Shown here: piece after piece, positions 41,404 through 49,702 of the stretch
How positions within the stretch are numbered: position 1 is the stretch's first letter
Layout: each line of letters begins with the position of its first letter
Assembly: GCA_016786565.1 (NCBI GenBank)
Contig: JAEUVY010000040.1
Span: 1 to 49,702 of the forward strand
Direction: 5' to 3'
DNA: 49,702 nt
Source of the DNA: Flavipsychrobacter sp.
GTDB lineage: Bacteria > Bacteroidota > Bacteroidia > Chitinophagales > Chitinophagaceae
The notes under the pieces: model-generated
Seen by the model: the letters and a program-made list of their open reading frames with translations, nothing else
The model's database searches: none
Told to the model about the DNA's origin: nothing
Made by a program: the position numbers and the translations under genes

Positions 41404-42759
41404 ATGAGCACAATATCAAAACGTCTTGTTATACTCGGCGCCGCTGAAAGCGGTGTAGGGGCTGCATTGCTTGGCAAGCAGCAGGGATGGGATGTGTTTG
41501 TGAGCGACGGCGGAAAGATCAAACCAAAGTTCAGAGAGACACTTGAAGCTAATGCTATACCGTTTGAGGAAGGGGCGCATACCGAGGAGCTGGTACTGAA
41601 CGCAGATTGTTTGGTGAAGAGCCCCGGTATCAGTGATAAGACGGCCATCATGAAGAAGGTGAGGGCGGCAGGCATAGAAGTGTGCAGCGAGATCGAATTC
41701 GGATACCGGTACAAAGGCGATAGCCGCATCGTGGCAATCACGGGCAGTAATGGCAAGAGCACCACAACCATGCTCACCTATACTCTGTTTAAAGATGCAG
41801 GATATGATGTGGCACTCGTGGGCAATATAGGCTACAGTTTTGCCCGCCAGATAGCTGAGCGCCCGTGCGCATGGTATGTGATGGAGATCAGCAGCTTTCA
41901 GCTGGACGATATACACCAGTTCCGGCCGGACATCGGGATACTGCTCAACATCACCCCCGACCATCTGGACAGATATGATTACAAGTTTGAGAATTACGTG
42001 ACCTCAAAGTTTCGTATCACACTCAATCAGACAAAAGACGACTACTTCATAGTAAACAAAGACGACCAAGCAATACAACAATATTTTACTACCCATTCTA
42101 TTCACGCTACTACAATTTTTTTCACAATGAGCGATAACGTTACAGGCCAAGAAGGAGGATTCATCAACGACGACAATATGCGCATATTGTATGGTGGTGA
42201 CTACTTTGATATGTCCATTCACGACCTGGCTATCAAAGGAAAACACAATCAATATAACAGTATGGCAGCCGGCATATCCGCCCGCATTGCAGGCATAAGG
42301 AAGGAGAAATTACGAGAGACGTTCACAAGGTTCAAGGGACTGGAGCACAGGCTGGAATATGTGGCAACCGTTCGCGGCGTTGATTTTATCAACGACAGCA
42401 AGGCTACCAATGTAAACTCGGTATGGTTCGCGCTGGAAAGTATGGACAAACCGACCATACTCATTCTGGGTGGTCAGGACAAGGGTAACGATTATAGCGA
42501 GATCATGGATCTGGTGAAAAAGAAGGTGAAGGCTATCATCTGTCTGGGTGTGAATAACCAGCCGATACACGATGCCTTTGATTCTATGGTAGATACCATT
42601 ATAGAAACCGCGGGCGCGGCAGAAGCAGTGCATGCTGCCTATTCTTGCGCCGAGGCCGGTGATGTGGTGTTGCTGGCACCGGCCTGTGCAAGTTTTGACA
42701 GGTTCAACAATTTTGAAGATCGCGGGGAGCAATTTAAAGAAGCTGTTAGGAGCCTTTAA
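41404..42759 (+). CDS. murD: UDP-N-acetylmuramoyl-L-alanine:D-glutamate ligase MurD
   Basis: A 451-residue Mur ligase that adds D-glutamate to UDP-MurNAc-L-Ala. The Rossmann N-terminal domain begins RLVILGAAESGVGAALL, the ATP loop is GSNGKSTTTMLTY, and the C-terminal domain contains FINDSKATNVNSV and ILGGQDKGND. All typical segments are intact and the length is normal. It starts four bases after mraY and is 38 bases ahead of ftsW. Confidence 0.97.
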   Translation: MSTISKRLVILGAAESGVGAALLGKQQGWDVFVSDGGKIKPKFRETLEANAIPFEEGAHTEELVLNADCLVKSPGISDKTAIMKKVRAAGIEVCSEIEFGYRYKGDSRIVAITGSNGKSTTTMLTYTLFKDAGYDVALVGNIGYSFARQIAERPCAWYVMEISSFQLDDIHQFRPDIGILLNITPDHLDRYDYKFENYVTSKFRITLNQTKDDYFIVNKDDQAIQQYFTTHSIHATTIFFTMSDNVTGQEGGFINDDNMRILYGGDYFDMSIHDLAIKGKHNQYNSMAAGISARIAGIRKEKLRETFTRFKGLEHRLEYVATVRGVDFINDSKATNVNSVWFALESMDKPTILILGGQDKGNDYSEIMDLVKKKVKAIICLGVNNQPIHDAFDSMVDTIIETAGAAEAVHAAYSCAEAGDVVLLAPACASFDRFNNFEDRGEQFKEAVRSL

Positions 42760-42797
42760 TATTAATAGTAAAGTGAAGGCATAGTAAAACAATAGTC

Positions 42798-44051
42798 ATG
42801 GCTGACGGAATGAAGCAAATACTGACAAGAACGAAGGGCGACAAAGTGATTTGGGGCGTCGTGCTTGTGCTGTCCTTTATCAGCCTGCTCGCGGTGTATA
42901 GTTCCACAGGTTCTCTTGCTTACCGCATGGAGAAGAACTCGGGGTACTATCTGGCAAAGCAGGTGATGGTATTGGGCCTGGGTTTGCTTATTGTTTATTA
43001 TGTGCACCGCATCAATTATACAAGGTTTGCGAAGTGGTCGGTATATGCTTACTTGCTGTCGCTGCCATTGCTGATATATACTTTGGTCTTCGGTACAAGT
43101 CTGAATGAGGGTTCCCGTTGGATAAAGCTGCCGGTTATCAATCTTACGTTCCAGACATCAGACCTTGCCAAGCTGGCATTGTTCATGTTTCTGGCACGTA
43201 TGCTTACTATCAAGCAAGATGTGATCAAGGATTTCAGGAAGGGTTTTATACCAGTGCTTGTGCCCATGTTGCTGACCTGCGCCTTGATAGCGCCGGCCAA
43301 CCTGTCCACGGCTTTGATGCTGGGTGCCACCTGTGCCATTATGTTCTTTATAGGCAGAGTACAGTTAAAGCATCTGGTATTTTTGGCAATAGCAGGGTTC
43401 ATGTGTTTGAGTGTAGTATTCACAATATCTAAACTTACGGGTGTAGGTCGTGCGGCTACTTGGGAGCGCAGGGTGAAAGACTTTTTTAAGGAGGAGGATA
43501 AGAACAGCAAGCATCAGGATGTGTACCAGGTGGAGCAGGCTAAGATCGCCATTGCGAATGGCGGACTCACCGGGCGCGGACCGGGAAAGAGCTTGCAGAA
43601 GAACTTCCTGCCGCACCCATATTCTGACTTCATTTTTGCCATCATCATAGAGGAGTATGGGTTGTTGGGTGGAACATTCGTTGTGCTGCTGTACCTGTTG
43701 TTCCTGTGGCGGAGTGTGCTGATATTTAAGCGATGTCCGTTTGCCTTCGGTGCATTTCTGGCGGTGGGTCTCAGTGTGACGCTCGTTTTTCAGGCGATGC
43801 TGAACATGGCGGTGAATGTGCATCTGGTGCCGGTTACCGGCCTTACACTACCTATGATCAGCATGGGTGGTTCGTCAATATGGTTTACCAGCGTCGCGAT
43901 AGGTATTGTACTTAGCGTGAGCAAGTATGTTGATGAAATGGAGGGAGAGCGCAAGAACGCGGCCAGGCTTGCTGCAGTAGCGGCTGCCGAGGCCGAAGCG
44001 GCATCAGAAGAGGTGGCGGTTGCCGCATTAAAGGGTAAGAAAACGAAATAG
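42798..44051 (+). CDS. ftsW: Septal peptidoglycan polymerase FtsW
   Basis: A 417-residue SEDS-family glycosyltransferase with about ten membrane helices. Conserved features are YSSTGSLAYRME in the first loop, NEGSRWI, a region with ANGGLTGRGPGKS and PHPYSDFIFAIIIEEYG, and the signature VPVTGLTLPMISMGGSSI near the end. It polymerises lipid II at the septum, working with FtsI. The C-terminal 38 residues are a cytoplasmic, Ala/Glu-rich tail ending GKKTK. It starts 38 bases after murD and ends 14 bases before murG. Confidence 0.95.
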   Translation: MADGMKQILTRTKGDKVIWGVVLVLSFISLLAVYSSTGSLAYRMEKNSGYYLAKQVMVLGLGLLIVYYVHRINYTRFAKWSVYAYLLSLPLLIYTLVFGTSLNEGSRWIKLPVINLTFQTSDLAKLALFMFLARMLTIKQDVIKDFRKGFIPVLVPMLLTCALIAPANLSTALMLGATCAIMFFIGRVQLKHLVFLAIAGFMCLSVVFTISKLTGVGRAATWERRVKDFFKEEDKNSKHQDVYQVEQAKIAIANGGLTGRGPGKSLQKNFLPHPYSDFIFAIIIEEYGLLGGTFVVLLYLLFLWRSVLIFKRCPFAFGAFLAVGLSVTLVFQAMLNMAVNVHLVPVTGLTLPMISMGGSSIWFTSVAIGIVLSVSKYVDEMEGERKNAARLAAVAAAEAEAASEEVAVAALKGKKTK

Positions 44052-44065
44052 AACGAATAAAAGAT

Positions 44066-45172
44066 ATGAGTGAAATGCGTGTCATAATTGCAGGTGGTGG
44101 TACCGGGGGGCATATATTCCCTGCGGTGGCCATTGGGCACGCATTGCAGCGTCTGGCACCGGGCACACGCCTGTTGTTTGTGGGGGCTAAGGGTAAAATG
44201 GAAATGGAGAAGGTTCCGCGTGAGGGATTTGAAATAGTGGGGCTGGATATAGCGGGATTCAACAGAAGTAATATGTGGAAGAACATTACTCTTCCGCTGA
44301 AGTTGTTAAAGAGCAGAATGCAGGCAAGGAATATAATAAAGGAGTTTGCACCTACGGCAATAGTGGGCGTTGGCGGTTATGCCAGCTTCCCCATACTGCA
44401 TGCAGGGCAGGCAGCCGGTATTCCTACTCTGATACAGGAACAGAATTCGTGGGCGGGTAAGAGTAACAAGATCCTGGGCAGGAATGCAAAAGCTATATGC
44501 GTGGCCTATTCGGGTATGGAGCGTTTCTTTCCGGCTTCGATACTGCAGTTGACCGGTAATCCGGTTAGAAAGGCTATTGCAGATATGAACCGATCAGCGG
44601 CTGAGGGACGTGCGAAGTTTGGTTTGAAAGAAGGTCGCAAGACGGTGTTGGTGATAGGGGGCAGTCTGGGAGCCCGTTCGGTGAACGAGGCGGTTGAGGC
44701 CGGTCTTGCCAATATAGTGAGCGAGCAGGTGCAGTTACTGTGGCAGACAGGTAAGCCGAATTACGAGCAAGCCTGTGCGGCAGCAGCGATGTTTGGTGAC
44801 AAAGTAGTTGTACGCGATTTTATTGCAGAGATGGATTACGCCTACGCTGCTGCAGATGTTGTGATCTCGAGGGCTGGCGCGCTGGCGATAGCGGAAATGT
44901 GTATAGCAGGTAAGCCGGTGATATTTGTGCCCTATCCGCATGCAGCCGAGAATCATCAGGAAAGTAATGCAATGGCATTGGTGAACAACAAGGCTGCGTG
45001 GATGGTGAAGGATAGTGACGTGTACAATCTGCTGGTGGGGCGGTTGAAGGATTTGATGAAGGACAATGCCACGCAACAGGAAATGACTGAGAATTTGAAA
45101 AAAATGGCGGTTACAGATGCGGACGAACGCATTGCCGCGAGGGTTTTGGAAATAGCTAACGCTAACAGATAG
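44066..45172 (+). CDS. murG: N-acetylglucosaminyltransferase MurG
   Basis: A 368-residue GT28 enzyme that adds GlcNAc to lipid I to form lipid II on the cytoplasmic face. The N-terminal GGGTGGHIFPAVAIG motif, the GVGGYASFP and QEQNSWAGKSNK segments, and the C-terminal SRAGALAIAEMCIAGKP donor-binding block are all present. The normal length and position between ftsW and murC support the call. Confidence 0.98.
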   Translation: MSEMRVIIAGGGTGGHIFPAVAIGHALQRLAPGTRLLFVGAKGKMEMEKVPREGFEIVGLDIAGFNRSNMWKNITLPLKLLKSRMQARNIIKEFAPTAIVGVGGYASFPILHAGQAAGIPTLIQEQNSWAGKSNKILGRNAKAICVAYSGMERFFPASILQLTGNPVRKAIADMNRSAAEGRAKFGLKEGRKTVLVIGGSLGARSVNEAVEAGLANIVSEQVQLLWQTGKPNYEQACAAAAMFGDKVVVRDFIAEMDYAYAAADVVISRAGALAIAEMCIAGKPVIFVPYPHAAENHQESNAMALVNNKAAWMVKDSDVYNLLVGRLKDLMKDNATQQEMTENLKKMAVTDADERIAARVLEIANANR

Positions 45173-45185
45173 AAAGAAGTAGAAA

Positions 45186-46544
45186 ATGCATGTAAGGAAC
45201 ATCAGGAACGTTTATTTTGTGGGTATCGGCGGCATCGGTATGAGCGCGCTCGCGAGGTTCTTTATGGGCCGCGGTGCTACCGTTTGCGGATATGATCGCA
45301 CGGAGACCGACCTTACACGCCGCCTTGCCGCAGAGGGTATGCAGATACATTACACTGATGATATCTCTCTGCTGCGCAAAGATGCTGAACTGGTGATCTA
45401 CACGCCTGCTATACCTAAAGACCATTCAGAGCTGAATTGGTACAGGGATAACAATTATCCGGTTTACAAACGCAGTGATGCGCTGAAGTGGATCACCGAG
45501 GCGATGTATGCGATAACAGTAGCCGGCACACATGGCAAGACCACTATATCTACCACAACAGCCTACCTGCTACGTGAGACCGGATATGGATGCAATGCTT
45601 TTCTGGGTGGTATTTCGGTCAATTATGAAAGCAACTACTGGAGCAGCGATAATGATACCGCAGTGATAGAGGCCGATGAGTATGATCGTAGCTTCCTGAA
45701 GTTGAGTCCCGATATGGCAGTATTGACCTCTATCGACCCCGATCATCTGGATATCTACGGAACACCGGCTGAAATGGAGGAGGCATTCATATCCTATACG
45801 AAAAACATTAAGGCTGGTGGCACATTGCTGGTGAAGCATGGGCTGCACAGGGCGGCAGAATTGAAGGGCCCTAAAACGGTGACATACAGCCTGCAGAACG
45901 ATGCAGCGGATATTTATGCCGACAACATAAGGCTGAATAACGGAGGGTACATTTTTGATGTGGTAGCCGCCAACTGGAAGTTGGAGAACATGGTCCTGAA
46001 CATAGGCGGCATGCACAACGTGGAGAATTCAGTGGCAGCAATAGCTGTGACGCAGATGTTGGGTATTGAGGGAGACAAGGTTCGTGATGCGCTGGCACAG
46101 TTCAAAGGTATCAAGCGCAGGTTTGAATATCTGGTCCGCACTGAGAAGATGGTGTATATAGATGACTATGCACATCATCCTGAGGAGCTTGCCGCGCTGA
46201 TAAAGAGTGCTAAACGATTGTTCCCTAATCGCAGGTGTGTGGTTGCATTTCAGCCGCATCTTTTCAGCCGCACCAGAGATCTTGCCGATGGTTTTGCTCG
46301 CAGTCTGGACCTTGCGGATGAGGTGATATTGCTGGACATTTATCCGGCGCGTGAATTGCCGATGGACGGCGTTACGTCTGAGACGATTACAACAAGAATG
46401 TGCAACACGGCACATACAATTTTGTCGAAGGAAGGATTGCTTGAGTTTGTAAAAGTGGCACCACTTGATCTGTTCATTACGGCAGGTGCGGGCGATATTG
46501 ATAAATTGACAGGACCTATAAAACAAATATTGGAGAACAAATAA
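45186..46544 (+). CDS. murC: UDP-N-acetylmuramate:L-alanine ligase MurC
   Basis: A 452-residue Mur ligase adding the first peptide residue. It has the N-terminal VYFVGIGGIGMSALARFF loop, the ATP loop GTHGKTTIST, and the C-terminal YAHHPEELAALI and FQPHLFSRTRDLA motifs. It begins 14 bases after murG and its TAA is directly followed by the GTG start of ftsQ. Confidence 0.98.
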   Translation: MHVRNIRNVYFVGIGGIGMSALARFFMGRGATVCGYDRTETDLTRRLAAEGMQIHYTDDISLLRKDAELVIYTPAIPKDHSELNWYRDNNYPVYKRSDALKWITEAMYAITVAGTHGKTTISTTTAYLLRETGYGCNAFLGGISVNYESNYWSSDNDTAVIEADEYDRSFLKLSPDMAVLTSIDPDHLDIYGTPAEMEEAFISYTKNIKAGGTLLVKHGLHRAAELKGPKTVTYSLQNDAADIYADNIRLNNGGYIFDVVAANWKLENMVLNIGGMHNVENSVAAIAVTQMLGIEGDKVRDALAQFKGIKRRFEYLVRTEKMVYIDDYAHHPEELAALIKSAKRLFPNRRCVVAFQPHLFSRTRDLADGFARSLDLADEVILLDIYPARELPMDGVTSETITTRMCNTAHTILSKEGLLEFVKVAPLDLFITAGAGDIDKLTGPIKQILENK

Positions 46545-47945
46545 GTGGCAGAGAAGCGTAAAATATCAGTGCGGAAGATACTCCAGTTGCTACTCACTAT
46601 TGTGGGTGCAACGGGCTGTGTCGTCGCTATGGTAAGCGCTTCTACAATAGAAGGAGAGAAGCCGTTGCGTGAGTTGCCCATTGTAAGCATCAGTAACGAC
46701 AGGAAGTATCACTCTCTGGAACAGAAGAAGATAATGGACCTCGCGATCTATAAACGGAATATTGACATTCTGCACACACCGGTTTCCAGGCTTGATGTGC
46801 GCGGCATAGAAAGAGCTATTGAGACTGATCCGTGGGTGCAGAACGCGCAGGTATATATCGATATCGAAAGGGTGATGCATATAGATGTGACAAGGCGCGT
46901 TCCGGTTGCCCGTTTGTTCAGGGCTGATGGTATGAGTTACTATATCGACAGTACGCTGCACACCATGCCGTTGTCTGATGACTACACATACTACACAAAC
47001 GTTGTGACAAACGTACCCGACCTTGGAGATGACAGTGCGGGTATAGGGATGAAAAAGCAAATAGTGAGGTTGGCCCGTTTCATCAATACTGATAGTTTCT
47101 GGAGCGCGCAGGTTTCACAGATCGCCATCGATTCGGCAGGTATGTTCGAATTGACACCGGTGATAGGTGAGCAGAAGATATTGCTGGGAGATACGAGTCG
47201 CCTTGCCGAGAAGTTTACTAATGTGATGGCATTCTATAAAAACGTGCTGAACCGGATAGGGTGGGATAAGTATCAGACTTTGGATGTTCGTTTTCAGGAT
47301 CAGGTGATCGCTTCGCCATCGCTCCCTTATAAAGGACCAGTTGATAAGGCCATCAGCAAGATGAACTGGATCACCAGTATAGAAGTGACAGAAGCGCAGA
47401 AGCGCCACGAAGATTCTATACGCGCGGTTGTAAATCGTCAGGCTGCCGTAGCTGCGGCTAAGGCTGCTGCTGCCGAAAGGGCACAGAAGAAGTATGAAGA
47501 GGCTGTAGCTGCAGCCAAGGCGGCAAGAGACAGGGAACTGGAGAACAAGAAGGCTGCGAAGCACCCCGATCCTGTAAAGCCGGGCGCAGCGGCAGTAGGT
47601 TCTTCAGCGAAGAATGTGCGTAAACCTGCTGAGCAGAAGGCAGTGGACAAGGCTGCAAAGAAGCCAGTGAAGCATGTTGCGCCTGAATTGAAAAAAGATG
47701 TGAAGAAAGCTGCAAAAAGTGGCAGCGCGGCAAAGAAGCCGGTCAAAGGCGGTGCAGCACATCCGGCTGCAAAACCACACACAAAGGCGGTTCCTAAGAA
47801 GCCCGCGGCCAAAGCAGGGAAAAAGGAGGTGAAGGGCAAGGATGCGGCGAAGAAAAAGGATAAAGGCAAGTTGAAAAAGGAAAACAGAAAAGAAGACAAA
47901 AAAGAAACTAAGACCGGCAAGTATCTCTATCCTTCCGGGCACTAA
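46545..47945 (+). CDS. ftsQ: Cell division protein FtsQ-like with long Lys/Ala-rich C-terminal tail
   Basis: A 466-residue bitopic protein starting at a GTG directly after the murC stop. A basic N-terminus is followed by one membrane helix (about 12-32) and then the periplasmic POTRA-like and FtsQ domains (to about residue 280), with IDIERVMHIDVTRRVPVARLF typical of the family. FtsQ joins FtsL/FtsB to the divisome. After about residue 285 comes a tail unlike other FtsQ: residues 291-460 contain 44 Lys and 42 Ala, histone-H1-like, with few hydrophobic residues. The core is confident and the tail's role is unknown. Confidence 0.88.
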   Translation: MAEKRKISVRKILQLLLTIVGATGCVVAMVSASTIEGEKPLRELPIVSISNDRKYHSLEQKKIMDLAIYKRNIDILHTPVSRLDVRGIERAIETDPWVQNAQVYIDIERVMHIDVTRRVPVARLFRADGMSYYIDSTLHTMPLSDDYTYYTNVVTNVPDLGDDSAGIGMKKQIVRLARFINTDSFWSAQVSQIAIDSAGMFELTPVIGEQKILLGDTSRLAEKFTNVMAFYKNVLNRIGWDKYQTLDVRFQDQVIASPSLPYKGPVDKAISKMNWITSIEVTEAQKRHEDSIRAVVNRQAAVAAAKAAAAERAQKKYEEAVAAAKAARDRELENKKAAKHPDPVKPGAAAVGSSAKNVRKPAEQKAVDKAAKKPVKHVAPELKKDVKKAAKSGSAAKKPVKGGAAHPAAKPHTKAVPKKPAAKAGKKEVKGKDAAKKKDKGKLKKENRKEDKKETKTGKYLYPSGH

Positions 47946-47975
47946 ATACTAACCGAATAAAAATATCAATGCAGT

Positions 47976-49382
47976 ATGAGTAAGAAACAACAACCAATTA
48001 TCGTAGGGCTGGACATTGGTACCACAAAGGTGGTGGCGATAGCCGGTCGGAAGAACGAGTACGGGAAGCTGGAGATACTCGGCTTTGGCCGCGCCGATTC
48101 CGAAGGCGTTAACCATGGTGTGGTCATTAATATCGAGCAATGTGTGCATTCGGTAGAGCTGGCCATTAAACGGTGTTTCGAGAACAATCCTGATCTCGTT
48201 ATTACTGAGGTGTATGTGGGTATTGCAGGTAAGCATATCAAAAGCATGCAGGCTCAGGGTAGCAGGGTGCGTGCCAACGTTGACACCGAGATCAGCAAGG
48301 ACGATATTGAACAACTGCTGCGTGATCAGTATAAGACGTATCTGCCCACCGGTGATCAGATCATCGATATCATACCACAGGACTATACAGTAGATAATAT
48401 CCCTGATATTATCGATCCGGTGGGAATGAGTGGTGTTAAGATCGGCGCAAACTTCCATGTCATCACCGGCGACAGCACTGCCATTCGCAACATGAAGCGT
48501 TGCGTGGACAGATCTAACCTTAAAACCTGCGACCTCATATTGCAGCCGCTTGCTTCGGCCGCAGCGGTAATGAACGACGAAGATATGGAGGCCGGTGTAG
48601 CCATTGTGGACATTGGCGGTGGCACTACAGACATGGCTGTGTTCTGCGATGGCATACTGAAGCATACCGCAGTTATCCCTTATGCGGGTGTCAATATCAC
48701 TAACGATATCCTTACCGGTCTGCGTGTGCTGCGTTCTCAGGCCGAGCAAATGAAGGTTCAGTTCGGTACCGCATTGGGCAGCGAGGCCAACCGCAATTCC
48801 TATATCACCATTCCGGGCCTTCGCGGATTACCGGCTAAAGAGGTATCGGTGGTGAATCTCGCCAATATCATTCAGGCTCGTATGGAAGAGATACTGGACT
48901 ACGTGATGTTCAATATCCGCCAGATCGGTCTTGAGCACAGGCTGAATGGTGGTATCATTCTCACCGGTGGTGGTGCGCGCCTCAAGCACATCACTCAGCT
49001 TACCGAGTATGTGACCGGTATGGGCGCCCGCATTGGTTACCCTAACGAACATCTTGCAGGTGGTTATAATGACGCCTTGATGAGCCCGATGTATTCTACT
49101 TGTATCGGTCTAATACTCCGCGGCTATTACGACTTTGAAAGTGGTAGAACGGAATTCTACGGTAATGGTGGCAACTATCTGAGAGTGTCTTTAAACCAGC
49201 CTGTGGTGCAGGAGATCGAAACTGTTGAAGAGCCTGTTCAGGAAGCGTCAGACGATGTAGCTGCTAACAACAAATGGGAGAAGTTTAAAAAACGACAAGA
49301 CACCATGAAGGAACTCTTCGATCGCCTGCGTGGCAAGTTTATGGAGCTTTTTGAAGATATAGACGACAAAGAACTTAAATAA
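47976..49382 (+). CDS. ftsA: Cell division protein FtsA
   Basis: A 468-residue actin-like ATPase that tethers FtsZ to the membrane. It has the phosphate-1 loop VGLDIGTTKVVAIAG, the IVDIGGGTTDMAVF loop, and the adenosine-site LTGGGARLKHI. The C-terminal end (LFDRLRGKFMELFEDI) is an amphipathic helix of the membrane-targeting type. It lies 30 bases past ftsQ and 73 bases before ftsZ. Confidence 0.97.
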   Translation: MSKKQQPIIVGLDIGTTKVVAIAGRKNEYGKLEILGFGRADSEGVNHGVVINIEQCVHSVELAIKRCFENNPDLVITEVYVGIAGKHIKSMQAQGSRVRANVDTEISKDDIEQLLRDQYKTYLPTGDQIIDIIPQDYTVDNIPDIIDPVGMSGVKIGANFHVITGDSTAIRNMKRCVDRSNLKTCDLILQPLASAAAVMNDEDMEAGVAIVDIGGGTTDMAVFCDGILKHTAVIPYAGVNITNDILTGLRVLRSQAEQMKVQFGTALGSEANRNSYITIPGLRGLPAKEVSVVNLANIIQARMEEILDYVMFNIRQIGLEHRLNGGIILTGGGARLKHITQLTEYVTGMGARIGYPNEHLAGGYNDALMSPMYSTCIGLILRGYYDFESGRTEFYGNGGNYLRVSLNQPVVQEIETVEEPVQEASDDVAANNKWEKFKKRQDTMKELFDRLRGKFMELFEDIDDKELK

Positions 49383-49455
49383 AACATCCTAAGAAAATAC
49401 ATTAACTCACAACCAATTACACAACAAAAATCACTAACCCACAAAACGATAAGAT

Positions 49456-49702
49456 ATGATACATTTCGAGATCCCTAAGAATCAGTCATCTATCATCAAA
49501 GTGATAGGCGTAGGCGGCGGCGGAAGCAATGCCGTAAATTACATGCACAGCCTTGGCATTGAAGGCGTTGACTTCGTGGTGTGCAATACCGACTCGCAGG
49601 CACTGGCACTCAGCCCCGTTGTCAACAAGATCCAGTTAGGCCCGCACCTTACCCAGGGGCTTGGTGCAGGAGCTAATCCTGAGATCGGCAAACAGTCGTG
49701 TG
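49456..49702 (+). CDS. ftsZ: Cell division protein FtsZ, 5' part (cut by window edge)
   Basis: The first 82 codons of the tubulin-like division GTPase. The N-terminus [20 protein letters not shown] leads into the [11 protein letters not shown] loop and [10 protein letters not shown] segment that bind GTP. The reading frame is open to the edge, so the gene continues beyond the window. The ATG at 49456 is the natural start. Confidence 0.97.
   Translation, partial: MIHFEIPKNQSSIIKVIGVGGGGSNAVNYMHSLGIEGVDFVVCNTDSQALALSPVVNKIQLGPHLTQGLGAGANPEIGKQSC

Noticed and set aside
47438..47942. Ala/Phe-rich minus-strand frames opposite the FtsQ tail
   Set aside because: They are complements of the Lys/Ala repeat (AAG/GCN codons) and simply mirror its composition.
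1..49702. tRNA, rRNA, CRISPR or insertion sequence
   Set aside because: No cloverleaf T-loop signature, ribosomal sequence, regularly spaced repeat-spacer array, or transposase with terminal repeats was found by eye.

Overview
The window looks like a chromosome segment of a Bacteroidota bacterium, most likely from the Chitinophagia/Chitinophagaceae. The reasons are two large secreted proteins with a type IX secretion (T9SS) type A C-terminal sorting domain, several Bacteroidota-typical families (DUF4294, DUF3109, WbqC), promoter-like TTG-N19-21-TAnnTTTG elements in place of a sigma70 consensus, weak Shine-Dalgarno signals, and a division and cell wall (dcw) cluster in the Bacteroidota order. 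No rRNA, tRNA, CRISPR array, transposase or integrase was recognised.

Region 1 (about 0.4-11.5 kb) is mainly envelope and glycan functions. A leftward block runs from a 2-oxoglutarate dioxygenase through an aldo/keto reductase, two membrane proteins, an MBOAT O-acyltransferase and its SGNH partner to an outer-membrane-like protein and a DUF805 protein. A rightward block carries a GT2 glycosyltransferase, WbqC, a compact DegT-like PLP enzyme and a GNAT acetyltransferase, and ends in a strong bidirectional terminator. The first 400 bases are non-coding and repeat-rich, with a nested perfect palindrome.

Region 2 (11.5-22.4 kb) has two T9SS cargo proteins, a small SET-domain protein, a secreted barrel-like protein, and a tight three-gene unit of GT2, GT-C-like membrane protein and paaD. 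A DUF3828-like lipoprotein follows.

Region 3 (22.4-34.5 kb) is housekeeping mixed with unknowns: a K+-channel-like protein with an altered filter, grpE-dnaJ behind a CCGACA-TTT-TGTCGG inverted repeat, an exonuclease/GIY-YIG protein, a secreted ankyrin-MORN protein, DUF3109, a CBS protein, an alpha/beta hydrolase, a DUF4294 protein, an orphan and purL. Between the hydrolase and the DUF4294 gene there is a candidate small RNA with its own promoter and terminator.

Region 4 (34.5 kb to the end) is the dcw cluster, all rightward: mraZ, rsmH, ftsL-like, ftsI, murE, mraY, murD, ftsW, murG, murC, ftsQ, ftsA and the start of ftsZ (cut by the window edge). These genes make lipid II, polymerise septal peptidoglycan and build the Z ring; murF and ddl are not in the run. 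Upstream of mraZ are four DnaA-box-like nonamers and a 10-bp-phased GTG array that fits a MraZ operator. ftsQ carries an unusual Lys/Ala-rich C-terminal tail of about 170 residues.

No single wholly new multi-gene system was identified. The best candidates for undescribed biology are the DnaA-box/MraZ control region, the basic FtsQ tail, the filter-less channel-like protein, the small RNA at 31.05 kb and the paaD/GT-C coupling.
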